NCBI GenBank assembly: GCA_947095535.1
Contig: OX352773.1
Span: 105,291,948 to 105,355,947, forward strand
Length of the DNA: 64,000 nt
Source: Poecilobothrus nobilitatus
Taxonomy: Eukaryota; Arthropoda; Insecta; Diptera; Dolichopodidae
Reading direction: 5' to 3'
Under the pieces are notes generated by a model that was given only the letters and a program-made list of their open reading frames with translations, had not been told where the DNA came from and ran no database searches. A program made the translations under genes and the position numbers. Shown here piece by piece: positions 10,994 to 21,746 of the stretch (positions within the stretch are counted from its first letter, which is position 1; every line of letters starts with the position of its first letter).

Positions 10994-11336
10994 TAGGGAA
11001 CACATGCGATGATATATGGTTCGACACAAGGGACGTGCGCATGACAAACGAATTTCTATAAGCTGAATCTCGCTATCTTGGTAACTCTGCATGGTAGCGT
11101 TGAGCTTCTGTTGCACTCCTTGTTTTTCGTTGGAAAACTTTTAGTGCAGGGAGTAACTGTTTTATTTCTTAAAACAGGTGTTAATCCCTACGAGATATTT
11201 ACAAAACAAGGCAGTGAGCCAACTGTGCAATGACGGCTGAGTGGAGTGAGAATTGAAGTAACAATAAGGTAGTTGAAAAGACGAATACCTTTGTTTTGCA
11301 CATTATCTAAATAACACAGCGCTGTTACTGGCAACT
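10994..11336 (-). mobile_element. second CR1/jockey-like LINE fragment
   Basis: DNA from 'agggaacacatgcgatg' onward matches the LINE copy at about 55883-56220 (same order, many substitutions). It corresponds to the reverse transcriptase C-terminus. It is truncated at both sides and has no open frame. Confidence 0.75.
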
Positions 11337-12382
11337 AACACTATGTATAATCACAGACTATATTAACTATACAGACATTTATTTCAGTACAAAATTTTTT
11401 GTCATCAAATTTAAAATTCAATCGATAGATTGGCTCCCATATAAGTAAGTATGCGTACAAAAGAATCAAATTAAAAATTAGAAATGTATTGTTTTTGCCT
11501 ATCTATATATTTATAATCTATATCATATTTATTAAACAGATATACGCTAACAAAAAATAATACGATCAAATGTGCACAAATACAACTGCATAAAAATTTA
11601 AGCCATCACGTAATGAAGAGTAATAATAATATTTTGTTCGTTTTGCACTTTATTCGTTGTATATATGTATTCTAATAAAAGCATTAATAAATTGCAGTTT
11701 TGGTTTGTTGAATAGACACAAGCGGTATATATAATTTGACAATATTTATATATAAATATTATTATAAATACAATCATAATTCATAGGTTCGCTAACACAA
11801 TAATGGTATTGAAATTGAATTGATAATATTATTTATATGTGAGTATATCAACATTAGAATCAGAAATAAAATGAACGTTATTGTTAAATTTTCTTTATTT
11901 TGCTTAATAATAAAAGCAATTCTCAAGAGTTTTTTTGCTATTAAACAAATTGCATTAAAAAAGAAATAAATATCTTAAGCTAATAACCTGTACATTTGAT
12001 CATTTATTGAATCTTAAATTAATATTGATCTCATTAAACTAATTTCATTTCACTTAATTCAAATATTTTATTAGGAGAACGCTACAAAGTAAATTTGAAA
12101 ATTTAATAAAATTTCCTTTTTTCCGCACTACCGTTAAGGTAAAGAAATAGGCCCCCCGGTATATCCCCAAGAATTCTAATCCACTTTATTAAAAATATTT
12201 ACATATTTACATTAGCAACTAATAACTTAAAATAAAAAAAATAAATTAAAATTAAATAAAAAATTCAAAAATGATAATTTTTAATGGTGACTTCGTTAAT
12301 TTGGTAGATTATTTTTGGTTGTATGGAAAAAATAAAATTTATAATTCAATAGATTTAATTTATACTAAATATGTGCTAAATT
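11337..12382. other. intron sequence, nothing recognised
   Basis: AT-rich. A small pocket at 12120-12165 has 'ccgcactaccgttaagg' and a C-run ('ggccccccgg'). No gene or element ends found. Confidence 0.4.
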
Positions 12383-13341
12383 TTAATAATTTTTAGTTTT
12401 TATTTTTATTTCATCATGATGTCTGTTATAGTTCAAATTCTTTTTAATCATCATCTCATCAAACATGAAAACAACATTTTTAGATTTTTCGTCCATTTCT
12501 TTGACAAAGATATTCAAATTTTCAATTAAGCAATCATTTCGACCTGGTTTTAGAAACCTTATGGGGGCCCAATTATATAAAGAAGATTTTGAAGGAAGTT
12601 TAAAACGTAATGTATTTCTAAGATAATTGTACGTACGAACAGATCTTAAATTTATGCTTTGAGCTATAGATTTTTCGTCTTCTGAATATTTATTTTTTTT
12701 TGTTTTAAAATCATATTGCAGAATGTTTTAATGCAAAAGGAAATATCTTTTCGGTTATTAATTTCATGTTGAAGATTACATTTTTTTCGTTTTTTATTTT
12801 CATTTTTAAACTTAGCTTTTGAAGTAATTATAATTCTTTTGTAGTTTAAAATAATCTTGGTTAATTTTCTGACACATTCGGGTTTTTCTGCTAAAAGCTT
12901 TTGGTAAATAGTTTCTGTTTTAATTTTCTTAATGCAATTATTGCAAAAATCGACACTTGATCCCAGAAAATCTTCGGTTTCAACTGGAGGAGAACATCGA
13001 TTTTCATAATAATTAAGTTCTTCCAATTCAGTCAAATCAAAGTCATATACAGCATTATTTGATTCCTACACAAGACTATCTCCCAAAAGTAATGTAGGTT
13101 TTGCACCTTTTTTCAATTTTCTTTTTCCGAACCATTTTATTTCGAAATGTTTTTCACATATTTTCTTTTTTGGAGCATCTGCAGCAATTATCTTGCTTGC
13201 AGATAACGAGAAAGGAAGTGAATCCGCATTTTGTGGAAATTTAAATAATTTCAGATTTTTTAAAACACGTTTACTCAACCCAAAAGACAAAATGCAACAT
13301 TTATTGCCAATTTCCTTCTTATTTGTTTCTGAATTATTCAT
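12383..13341 (-). pseudogene. P-element-like (THAP9-type) transposase, N-terminal half, decayed
   Basis: From 13341 leftwards a THAP-like zinc-finger region is seen: 'LFKFPQN', a Cys/His pair in 'ICEKHFEIKWF', and 'KLKKGAKPT' at its end. The same frame continues past one in-frame stop at 13066-13068 into a helical, basic segment (13035-12664). A single frameshift in an A-run near 12695-12705 then moves into a frame reading 'YSEDEKSIAQSINLRSVRTY', 'LPSKSSLYNW' and 'VVFMFDEM'. This order (THAP, coiled segment, 'LPS..L..W', 'FDEM' with a likely catalytic Asp) matches P/THAP9 transposases. The C-terminal half is missing, and no P-type terminal repeats were found. Confidence 0.7.
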
Positions 13342-13738
13342 TGTATTTTCTATTTATTTGGAAAAACAAGGTTAATTTTAAATAATGGTGTAACGGCTAT
13401 TCAAACATGTAAATTATTTTTGTATTTGAATTAACTTTTTCTTCAACTATACTAATAATATGTAATAATTAATAATAATATATTTTTAAAAACAATAATG
13501 TAAAAAATGTTCTTTGTGCATTAATTTTTATGCTATCCATATGCTAAGTATGTATGTACGCAGTTAAATAAAATTTCATTTATTTCATTTTCATTTGTAT
13601 GCAAAAGCAAACAAAAATATACTACTATAAACCTATCATAACTAATTTTAACTATAGATATTCATATATGTATTGGTCACTACACTATATATGTGAATAT
13701 ACCAAATACCAATTTCATAGTATTATGTATATTAATGC
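13342..13738. other. intron sequence, nothing recognised
   Basis: AT-rich, non-coding. Confidence 0.5.
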
Positions 13739-13891
13739 TGCCCATACACGGCGGACTTGATAAGTCGTCTCGTGTATGGGTAAGTTGTAAAACCATTTTA
13801 ATGGTTGAAAAGTTGGTTGGAAGAATATAAAAAAATTTTGATTTTTGTGGGCGGAGTCTTTGGTTTGTAGTTGAGTTGTATCGTGTATGGG
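13739..13891. mobile_element. short inverted-repeat element (~150 bp)
   Basis: 'gcccatacacg' at 13739-13749 is mirrored by 'cgtgtatgggc' at 13881-13891. A third inverted copy, 'cgtgtatggg', is at 13773-13782. A near-palindrome 'aaccattttaatggtt' sits between. This looks like a tiny MITE. It lies just upstream of the polymerase relic, so it could instead be part of that element's terminal region. Confidence 0.45.
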
Positions 13892-14051
13892 CAAGTTGTA
13901 TAACTTAAATGTCATTTTAACATTGAGATTTTTTGATTTGACAAAATAATAAAAAAATAAAGTACATAATTACAACGGTTGGATGATAGATTGGATAAGT
14001 GTGTGGTATGGTTCTTAAACGTGCTTTATTAAAATCATATTATTAACTTTT

Positions 14052-16840
14052 GTGGTGAATTTAAAATGTATGACGGTAAAGAAGCTATAAAAGAACCGCT
14101 GTTAAGAAAATTAGAGGAAATGCAAGAAAGAAATAGCGGTTGAACTTTATCAGCTATTATAAATTTACCTATAAATATAAATAAATTTTCACCATTTGTT
14201 GAATCATCTTAAATTAAAACACCTGCAAGGAATGGAGCTTGCATTAATGTGTGAAATGATGACGAGGCATGGTATCCTACCAACAATCATTCCGAACGGA
14301 CTTTAAGCTATCCAAATTATAAAGACATTCTGAACTTCGATAGAATTAGCTTTCCTATGGAGTAAAAAAACATTAAATTATTTGAAAAAATAATAATAAT
14401 ACAAATTAATGTATTTGTTTATCTCGTGAACGCTTAAAAGTAAATTGGAAGTTTTACCATTAAAATTACAAAATCAGTTGGAAAAGGTTAATATTAGAAT
14501 TTTGTTTTTTGTTTCTTTTTATTTAATTTCATACTTACCATTTTTTTTATTTTAGATAAGCTACATGTGAATTTAATGATGTTGGAAGAACAGGATTCTG
14601 ATGAAAATAATGAGCATATCAATCAATATTATATTTAGATTTTATATTTTCTAATGAACATGAAATTTATTTTTGTGATAGATGTCTTCATTACTTTTAT
14701 GATACACAAAAACTGGAAGTTCATAAAGAAAATTGCTTGAAGGAAAATGAATGTAAGATAGATTACATAATAAAGAAAATAAGACTCTTTGTTTTAAGAA
14801 TTATAGAAATAAGATAATGACTACGTTTGTAATATACGCGAACTTAGAATTCATGTTAAAAGAAATAGACGGCAAAGAAAGATGGGAAAGTATCAAGAAC
14901 ATATTCCCTGTTCAATCGGATATTATTTAACAAGTTCGTATAAGTCGAGTTACAAAAAATACGCCTTTTGTCGGGATGAGGATTGTATTGAATGGTTTAT
15001 GAACCAACTACAACAGCAAGCAATTATATTTAACTCATGTTATATTACTATAGTTCCAATGAAGATGTGATAAATTTCATCTTAGCCGATAAATGTCACA
15101 TATCTGAAAAATTTTTTGAAGAAACTTTCACATATTTTCAGACGAGATTAAGTTTAAAGATCATTGGCATTTTACTGGAAAATATCGTGGACCATGAGCA
15201 GGTTGTAATTTAAATTATAAAGATGATTTAACTGTACCCATTATATTTCATAACCTTAGTTCTTATGATGCACATTCTTTGATTAAAGATTGGTGAGGGT
15301 AACATAAATGTAATTTCAATAAATAAGGAGAAGTATATATACTTTAGAAAATCCATTAAAGATAACAAAATTAAATTTAGGTTTATATATTCTTTTAGCT
15401 TTTTGGCTAGTAGTTTAGATCATTTGTTACCTCTTTTCAACGATTTTCCAATTCTAGAGCCCGAATTTTCTTATCTAACGTCACATCAAATAGACTTATT
15501 AAAAACAAAAGTATATCCCTATGACTATTTCAATAGCTTTAAGTCAATTTTCAAAATGCTACTCTGAAGCAAATATGAATATTTAGCTTGATATAATCCA
15601 TATAAACCGAAAAACTATTTAATAAACAAAGATGTTAATAATCAGTACGGTTATGCAATAACCGAATTTTTAACAACAGGGAATTTTAAATGGATTCAAC
15701 CATGTGATTTTTCAATAGATAATATTCAGACAATAGAACTACTCACCAAGAGGTTCCATTTTTAAAGTCAATTTAATTAATCGTTAATCGTTGCACGATT
15801 TGGATGTCGATATACCGTTGTGCGCTAAAGCTATATGTCCCCCCAGTTCAAAACAAAAAAAATACCTACTTCCAACTCTTAACCATAAATAAAAATATGT
15901 CATTAATTATAGAAATTTAAAGCAAGCTTAAAGTTAAAAAAAATTCAAAGGATTCTTGAATTTGATCATTCTGCATGGTTAAAATCCTATATTGACAAAA
16001 ACACAAGAGTAAAAGCACAAGCTACCAATAAAATTGATATTGAACGTTTTAAACTTAAGAATAACGCCATTTTTGGAAAACGTATAGAAAACGTAAGAAA
16101 ATATTGTAATGTATAACTAGTTTCAAATTGGGTAGAAAGGTAAAATCAATCATTTCTTCGCCTTTTTTCAAAAATAGTACAGTTTTTAATGAGAATTTAG
16201 TAGGTATTGAATTATTTAAATCTGAAGTATACTTTTTTAAGCCTATTTATGTCGGTTTCTGTGTTCTGGAAATTTCAAAACTCTAGTATATGAATATCAG
16301 TACGATTACATGAAACCAAAATTTGGCGAAGATTGTACTGTATTGTATACAGATACAGATAGTTTAATTTATGAAATTTCTAATTTCAATATTTATCAGA
16401 CAATAAAATAAGATTGTAAAATCCGTTCCCGTACTAGTGTTTATCCTTGGAATAATATTTGGGGAATACCAAACGTTAATAAAAAAGTTGTAGGGCGAAT
16501 GAAAGATGGGTTGAATGGACAAATAATGTCTTATTTTGTTTGATTAAGATCTAAAATGTATGTAATCAAAGTTGAACATAAATAAAAACTGAAAAAAATT
16601 AAAGTTGTTAAAGAAACGGTTGTAAAAAGAGAAATTTGTTTTGATGATTTTGTAAATTGTTTGAATAATTCTGTCGATAAAATGGTTAAACAAAATTTAA
16701 TAAAATCTGAAAAACATACTGTTGTTAGTATTACCCAATCGAAACTAGCTTTAAACGCGTTTGATGATAAAAGATTTATTTTAACAGATGGTTATAATAA
16801 ATTACCATGGAGTCATTATGCAATTGAAAATAATTAAGTT
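14052..16840 (+). pseudogene. decayed protein-primed family B DNA polymerase (Polinton/Maverick- or adintovirus-like)
   Basis: About 2.8 kb of plus-strand sequence reads, across many stops and frame changes, in the order of the DNA_pol_B_2 family found in insect genomes. In order: an N-terminal domain with 'NPININKFSPF'-like and 'SYPNYKDILNFD' words (14150-14340); a zinc-binding segment 'YFCDRCLHYF' (near 14665-14690); 'KYQEHIPCSIGYY' (14888-14930); 'HFTGKYRGP' and 'CNLNYKDD' (15168-15225); the exonuclease word '[14 protein letters not shown]' (near 15247-15288); 'VYPYDYFNSF' (near 15510-15540); 'QYGYAITEFLTTGNFKW' (near 15645-15695); 'KNNAIFGK' (near 16060); and the polymerase motif C 'LYTDTDSLIYE' (near 16340-16375), ending with 'DDKRFIL' (near 16770). 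Such polymerases replicate Polintons and related viruses in the nucleus. This copy is dead. The virus versus transposon label is inference. Confidence 0.8.
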
Positions 16841-17040
16841 TTTTTTTTGTAAAATATAATAAAGAATTTAAAAATAAATTCAAACAATATATAATGCTCT
16901 GAAAATTCAAAATAGTCAAAAGTTTTTTACTTTGAAAAAGGAATAAATTCAAAATCAAATATAATTCAAAATATAAATTGAAAATGGTAAGCATATTTTT
17001 TTGATGAATATTATTTATGTTATTTTTATTATTTTCAACA

Positions 17041-17447
17041 TTCTAGGCTTTCATTAATGAATTAATAGCATTAGGAAAGGGTGAACAAGAACTTTTTAAA
17101 AATATTGATGTCCTCGCCATTTACAAGATGTATGAAGTTATAACGTTTATATTTTTAGAGACAAAAAGACAAAGAGACAAAAATTCGTTCAATAAAAAAT
17201 AACGTTTTACATGCCGGACAGATTTAGCAAAAAAATGTGCTGATGCTGAATTGATGCTGAATTAAACGAATTAAACAAATTAGGCGTGTATATTAAGTTC
17301 TTGGGTCTGATTTCGGTACTTGCTACTGCTAAAGGCACCCTTCCCTTAAGGGTAGAAAGAATTACTCCTGGAGTCAAGGGGTCTCGAACCGAAATTGTTT
17401 TGGAAAGTGTCCTCGGAGGTCCGATCAGGTCATCCCTTTTTTTTTAA
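17041..17447 (+). pseudogene. remnant ORFs downstream of the polymerase, unrecognised
   Basis: A first stretch (17047-17200) reads an alpha-helical piece beginning 'AFINELIALGKGEQELFKN', soon broken. A second short frame (about 17286-17447, beginning 'VYIKFLGLIS') is slightly richer in GC. Position and strand suggest further genes of the polymerase-bearing element. No function recognised. Confidence 0.35.
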
Positions 17448-17489
17448 ATCGTATTAGGTGTATAAATTAGAGGTTTTCAAGTTATTCTA

Positions 17490-17945
17490 ATTTAATACAC
17501 AAATTGTTTATTGGAAACAATAAACAATATTTTTTGAAAGAGTTTGCTTTGGTAGCTGAAATCTCCCTCTTTCCCATATTGTTGGTGTTTAAAGCGCCTT
17601 ATTCACTTGAGGAGTTAAATAAAAATGCTAAACAACAAAACAAATACAACAAAAATACAATTAATGGACTTGACTGGGATGATGAATTTATAGAATATTT
17701 AAAAACTAAAAATATCTTAAATGAATGTTTTGCTTCATTTGATGTCATTTAAGTAAAAGGGTCTAAGAAAAAGGAATTCTTAGATAAATTTGTTTCAAGA
17801 TCAGTAGAAATTATCAATTTAGATAATAAAATTCCATCTTTTAAAAAAAAAAGGAATTTCACAACTATTTGTCTTCAATATAAAGAAAATCATTTAAGAT
17901 GTTCTATAAAACATTGTATGAATTTATACAGGATGGCCGATACTC
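17490..17945 (+). pseudogene. remnant gene, resembles a DnaQ-like family often seen beside insect PolB relics
   Basis: The frame starts near 17504 (in 'FIGNNKQYFLKEFALV') and runs to a stop at about 17750, then continues in the same sense ('VKGSKKKEFLDKF', 'CSIKHCMNLYRM'). The order 'FKAPYSLEELN', 'GLDWDDEFI', 'VKG..K..FL..F' and a Cys-containing tail recalls an uncharacterised insect family that I associate with RNase H/DnaQ-like exonucleases. That recollection is weak. One stop and probable small indels make it a pseudogene. Confidence 0.4.
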
Positions 17946-18411
17946 AAAGATCACGAAGAACGGAAGTGATGCAGAAGTTCATAACAAACAAAAATTTGTT
18001 CTGGTAGGATGACGGGGGGGGGGGGGCGTGTATTTCTAACGGTTTCCGAGATAACGCCCTTCAAAATAATTTCATTCACTTTTTAAAGATATAAAGACAT
18101 CTTTGTCCCATACATCTGTATTACATAGAAGATTCGCTTAAGTTTCGATAGCTAGCTAAAGTTATGGGCTTTCACAATAATATTCCAATTCCTTTTATTT
18201 ATTTTTCATAGTTGAAGAGTTGCATGGTTTTAAATACGAAAAATATTGATATTTTTATTCCATTCTATTCTATCAGAATTTTATTTTAGGGTTTGGTATT
18301 TATAGTTTTTAGTGCTTAGTAAAGTAATGAAAATTCATCGTTTATTTGTAAAATGTATATGAGCTGGTTGATTTATTCTTACGAACGGTAACATTAAGTT
18401 CTGTTTGAGTA
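17946..18411. other. intron sequence with a 13-G run
   Basis: Non-coding. A run of 13 G at 18014-18026 is striking in such AT-rich DNA. The flanking 'acggtttccgagataacgccc' resembles repeat-derived sequence, but no family is assigned. Confidence 0.4.
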
Positions 18412-18870
18412 TTACTTTGCAATAGCTGACCGCAAAATGAGTCTTAATGTATTTCTTAACTCTTTGCTATTTATAGTTTTTTCTTTCTTCGTTAGTGGGC
18501 TAGGGCTGTTCAAAGGAACTGTTATTATATTATCTTCTGCATCAGTTTCAATTTGTACATTTTTATTTCTAATAAATTTTCTTTTACTAATACGTTCTGC
18601 AGCTAAAGCAGCTGACAATACGTTTGTAAAAATTTCTTCTTCCCTTTCATCTTCGAATACTTCGAACAAATCACCTTCTTTTCGTATAATTTGTGTTTGG
18701 AAACAACTTATATTGCCGCATCTTTATATTCAAGTATGTTTGTTTTTGCTTCAGCATTAATATACAGTTGTTTTGCACGATAGTCAAACTCGTCAAAACC
18801 TTTTGTTTTTGTAATTTTTAATTGCTCTTCTTTACTTTGACCAAGAACTCCAATTTTATTTCTTATTTTA
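18412..18870 (-). pseudogene. unrecognised ORF remnant, acidic/lysine-rich
   Basis: Two minus-strand frames meet near 18715. The upstream one (18870-18720) reads 'NKIGVLGQSKEEQLKITKTK' then 'GFDEFDYRAKQLYINAEAKT'. The downstream one (18669-18412) reads 'FEVFEDEREEEIFTNVLSAA', an Ala-rich helix, and a charged tail. Both look protein-like, so this was probably one coding region with a frameshift. The family is not recognised. It lies between the polymerase relic and a BEL/Pao element. Confidence 0.4.
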
Positions 18871-19438
18871 AATAGATTTTGATTGTATAAATACCAGTTT
18901 TGAGTGTATATCTGTTGTTTATATAACAGTATTTTTTTTCAAGTTGTTCAGAATACTTTAGTCAATTTAAGTTACGATTTAAAATTTACCATTTTTAGTA
19001 ATAAGTAAAATTTCTTTAACAATTCAACGTTTACAATGGTTTTCGCTGACGCTGCATTTTTATGCATAAAATTAAATGTTTGAATGAAGTACAATATTGT
19101 ACTAAGTAAATTAACTTATGTTATATCAAATGTATGTAATATAAACGTTGTTGTAAATTTTTAATGTAGATTTAAAGTAATGTAGGTCAGTATAAAAATT
19201 TTTCAAGTTTATAATACGGAAAATAATTGTACTAAATTTGTAACGATTTTCAAGGTGTAATTAATGCTGATTTTAATATTTAATTTATATATAAAGATGT
19301 AAATTTATAATAATTAGACAGACGAAAATAAACAGTTTATCAACAAACAAAATATTGGTCCTTTGAGCCGGATCATTTAACCATAAATGATAAAAAGATA
19401 ATTGGACAAGCCCATTATATGAAAAAACATGAAAAAAA
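18871..19438 (+). mobile_element. probable LTR and primer-binding region of a BEL/Pao element
   Basis: 'ttggtcctttgagccggatc' (near 19354-19373) resembles the primer-binding/leader region I know from BEL/Pao elements. It lies about 70-90 bp before the gag-like frame. The sequence to its left, with a 'tataaata' box near 18885, may be the 5' LTR. No matching 3' LTR was identified, so the LTR borders are unknown. Confidence 0.4.
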
Positions 19439-20620
19439 AAATAATGACTACTCTTTCTTGTGAAGAAATTCAAAGAGCTAATTTGGAAGAGCTTTTTAGA
19501 GTCAACAGAAATTACAAGAATGATAGCAAGAACAGGCATTCATTGAAATACTTCGTGTTCACAGCATATGGAGACGCTGTGTTGAGAAGCATCCAGAAGT
19601 ACTCGGGAAAAAGCCCACAATAGTACCTTACTCAAGGAATATCAAGAAAGTTATGAAGAAGCAGAAGAACTTTCCTTAGACTTAATAACCAAATTTAAAG
19701 GGTTCATGGATAGAAAGCAAAACCGACAGCAAGACCAGCCATGCCAGCTGAAGAAGAGTCTCAATCCACAAGAATTGTCATCAACAATAACTTTCAACTA
19801 GAAAGAATAAAGATTCCTAGATTTGATAGCAACTATATGATACGGACTACGTTCTATGAATTATTTAATGCAATGGTTCATGAAAATAACGAGATTTGCA
19901 ATGTCCAAAAAATGCAATATCTCAAATCTGTACTTACTTACGAAGCAAGCAATCTAATAAAACATTTGTCAGTAAGTGAAGAAAATTATAAAACAGCTTG
20001 GGAGTTTTTAATAAACCGATTTGCAAATAAACGAGTTATTTTATCATCACATTTGCATGCAATTACATCTGCTCCAATTACTAAAACTGAAAATGCTAAC
20101 AGCTATAAGGGGTTATTTGACACTACAATCGAATCATTAGCAGGAATTAAAGGGTTAGGACAATCAACAAGATCCTGTGGACCACATTCTGTCCCAAAAA
20201 TTAGATATAGAAGCCAGAAAGAAATGGGAAGAGGGCCTAGGTTCTAGTAGAGATTTTACATTTTTGGCTCAATTAACAACATTCTTAGAACAACGATTTA
20301 GATCTATAAAAGCTATGAGCAGTATGAAGACATTAAATTAAAACTCATGTATATGCTGTCAATATTGAAGGAACAATGATACGCATCAGCTTTCTAAATG
20401 TAAAAAATTTTAATATCTAAACGTTCAACAAAAACGATCTTTAGTGGAAAAACATAAAACTATGTTTTAATTGCTTACTATATGGTCATGTTTCAAAGGG
20501 CTGTTTTTCAAAATCTCGCTGCTTAAAATGTAAATCTGAATACCATACAGCTTTGCACATTGAAAACACAAAACCGAAGAAAATTTTAACAGCCACTAAT
20601 GCAGAAAGGGCAAACGACAT
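19439..20620 (+). pseudogene. BEL/Pao Gag remnant
   Basis: The frame 19741-20247 carries the conserved BEL/Pao gag segment: 'IKIPRFDSNY', 'FYELFNAMVHEN', 'VQKMQYLKSVL', 'LIKHLSVSEENYKTAWEFL' and 'HLHAITSAP'. A broken N-terminal part starts near 19444. Downstream in another frame, 20463-20600 encodes zinc-knuckle-like clusters ('CFNCLLYGHVSKGC', 'CLKCKSEYHTALH'). The role is the virus-like capsid and RNA binding of the retrotransposon. Frameshifts make it inactive. Confidence 0.8.
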
Positions 20621-20639
20621 TTTATTAGCAACAAGTAAA

Positions 20640-21096
20640 AATAAGTAGTAGCATTAATTCAAGTAGAAAATAAGTATGGAGATTATGTTTCGTTTAGAGC
20701 TCTAATTGACCAAGGTTCTTAAAGATAATTTATAACTGAACCTGCTGTACAATGTTTGAAACTTCTTCGTTGTTATGACAGAATCATCATTAGCGGAATT
20801 GGGTCAACTGAATGTGTTGTGTCAAGGGGTGTGGCTAAGATAAAAATAAAGGAAAAATGGATTCTTAATCATCACCTCATTCAAGCATTAATAATACCAC
20901 AAATTACATGCGCTTTACCACATAAAAATATATCACCAAACTGAACAAGAATCAATCTGGATGATTTAGCAGATCCAATTTTCAACATAAAAGGGAGAAT
21001 TGACATTTTGTTGGGCGCTGATATATTCGGCAATATTATAAAAAATGGTGTAAAAGAGACACAATCAAGATATCTAACTGCGCAAAAAACAGCATT
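20640..21096 (+). pseudogene. BEL/Pao protease remnant
   Basis: An aspartic-protease active-site word 'ALIDQGS' (20699-20719) is followed by a stop, then 'ISGIGS' and the typical 'LADPIFNIKGRIDILLGAD' segment (near 20967-21022). The order follows BEL/Pao pol after gag. The reverse transcriptase that should follow is absent. Confidence 0.75.
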
Positions 21097-21192
21097 GGTG
21101 GTCCAATATTTATTAACTTTAGCCGCGGACGGGGAGCGAAATCTTGCAAAGCGTTTATTGCACTTTTTGTTTGTCTTTCTACAAAGACGATC
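21097..21192 (+). pseudogene. BEL/Pao integrase sliver after an internal deletion
   Basis: DNA here is a near copy, on the opposite strand, of the integrase segment at about 22615-22715 ('GGPIF', 'FSRGRGAKSCK', 'IALFVCLS'). It is fused directly to the protease part and out of frame with it, so reverse transcriptase, RNase H and most of the integrase were deleted. Confidence 0.8.
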
Positions 21193-21195
21193 TCC

Positions 21196-21746
21196 TTCTG
21201 TTCCATTTTATGCAGTTGTTCCTTTAATATTTTAAATTGATTTTAAATCAGAGAATCCTTTAATTTCATCAATTTAAGAGTTGAATTGATTGTTGATGTT
21301 TGAATTTTCAATAACGAATATATTTGTTGATCATTTTCCCTTAATGCTGATATTTGAAGATCATATTTCTGAGCGTCTTTTTGAGCGAGTATACCAAATA
21401 AACCATTTGCAATGTTTTCCACAATGTTTATAGCTCCTCTTGCTTTTCTTCTGTTATATGCATGATTCGTAAACAGAATTTCATTATTTTGTTGAAGAAG
21501 AAATTGACTAGAAAGATGATTTACATGATCCAGACAAAATGTTAAATTCTTTATTAAATGGTCTGCACACATTGTTTCTAAATTTTTAATGCCTTTATCC
21601 ATTTCGTTCAGTTTCCACCAGTATGTTTCTAAATAGTAATAGAAAAGAATTTTCCACTTTGAGCTAACCAAATAAATTTTGCCATTGTTTTCAAAATACA
21701 TGCCGGGTTTGCCGCTAAATTGTGTGATGTTTACATCTTGTGCCAA
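21196..21746 (-). pseudogene. envelope (F-like) fragment of a BEL/Pao element
   Basis: The minus-strand frame of 167 residues starts at 21746. It shows a basic, cleavage-like cluster around residue 97 followed by a hydrophobic, Gly/Ala/Ile-rich fusion-peptide-like segment and a heptad-rich helix. This is the layout of the insect retroelement/baculovirus F-type envelope family. The surface part upstream and the C-terminal anchor are missing. It follows the minus-strand pol in the order expected for an env-bearing (roo-like) BEL/Pao element. It is truncated and not functional as seen. Confidence 0.65.

Noticed and set aside
18437..18760. A plus-strand 107-residue ORF
   Set aside because: Antisense of the better-looking minus-strand remnant at 18412-18870; composition is Ser/Phe/Leu low complexity.
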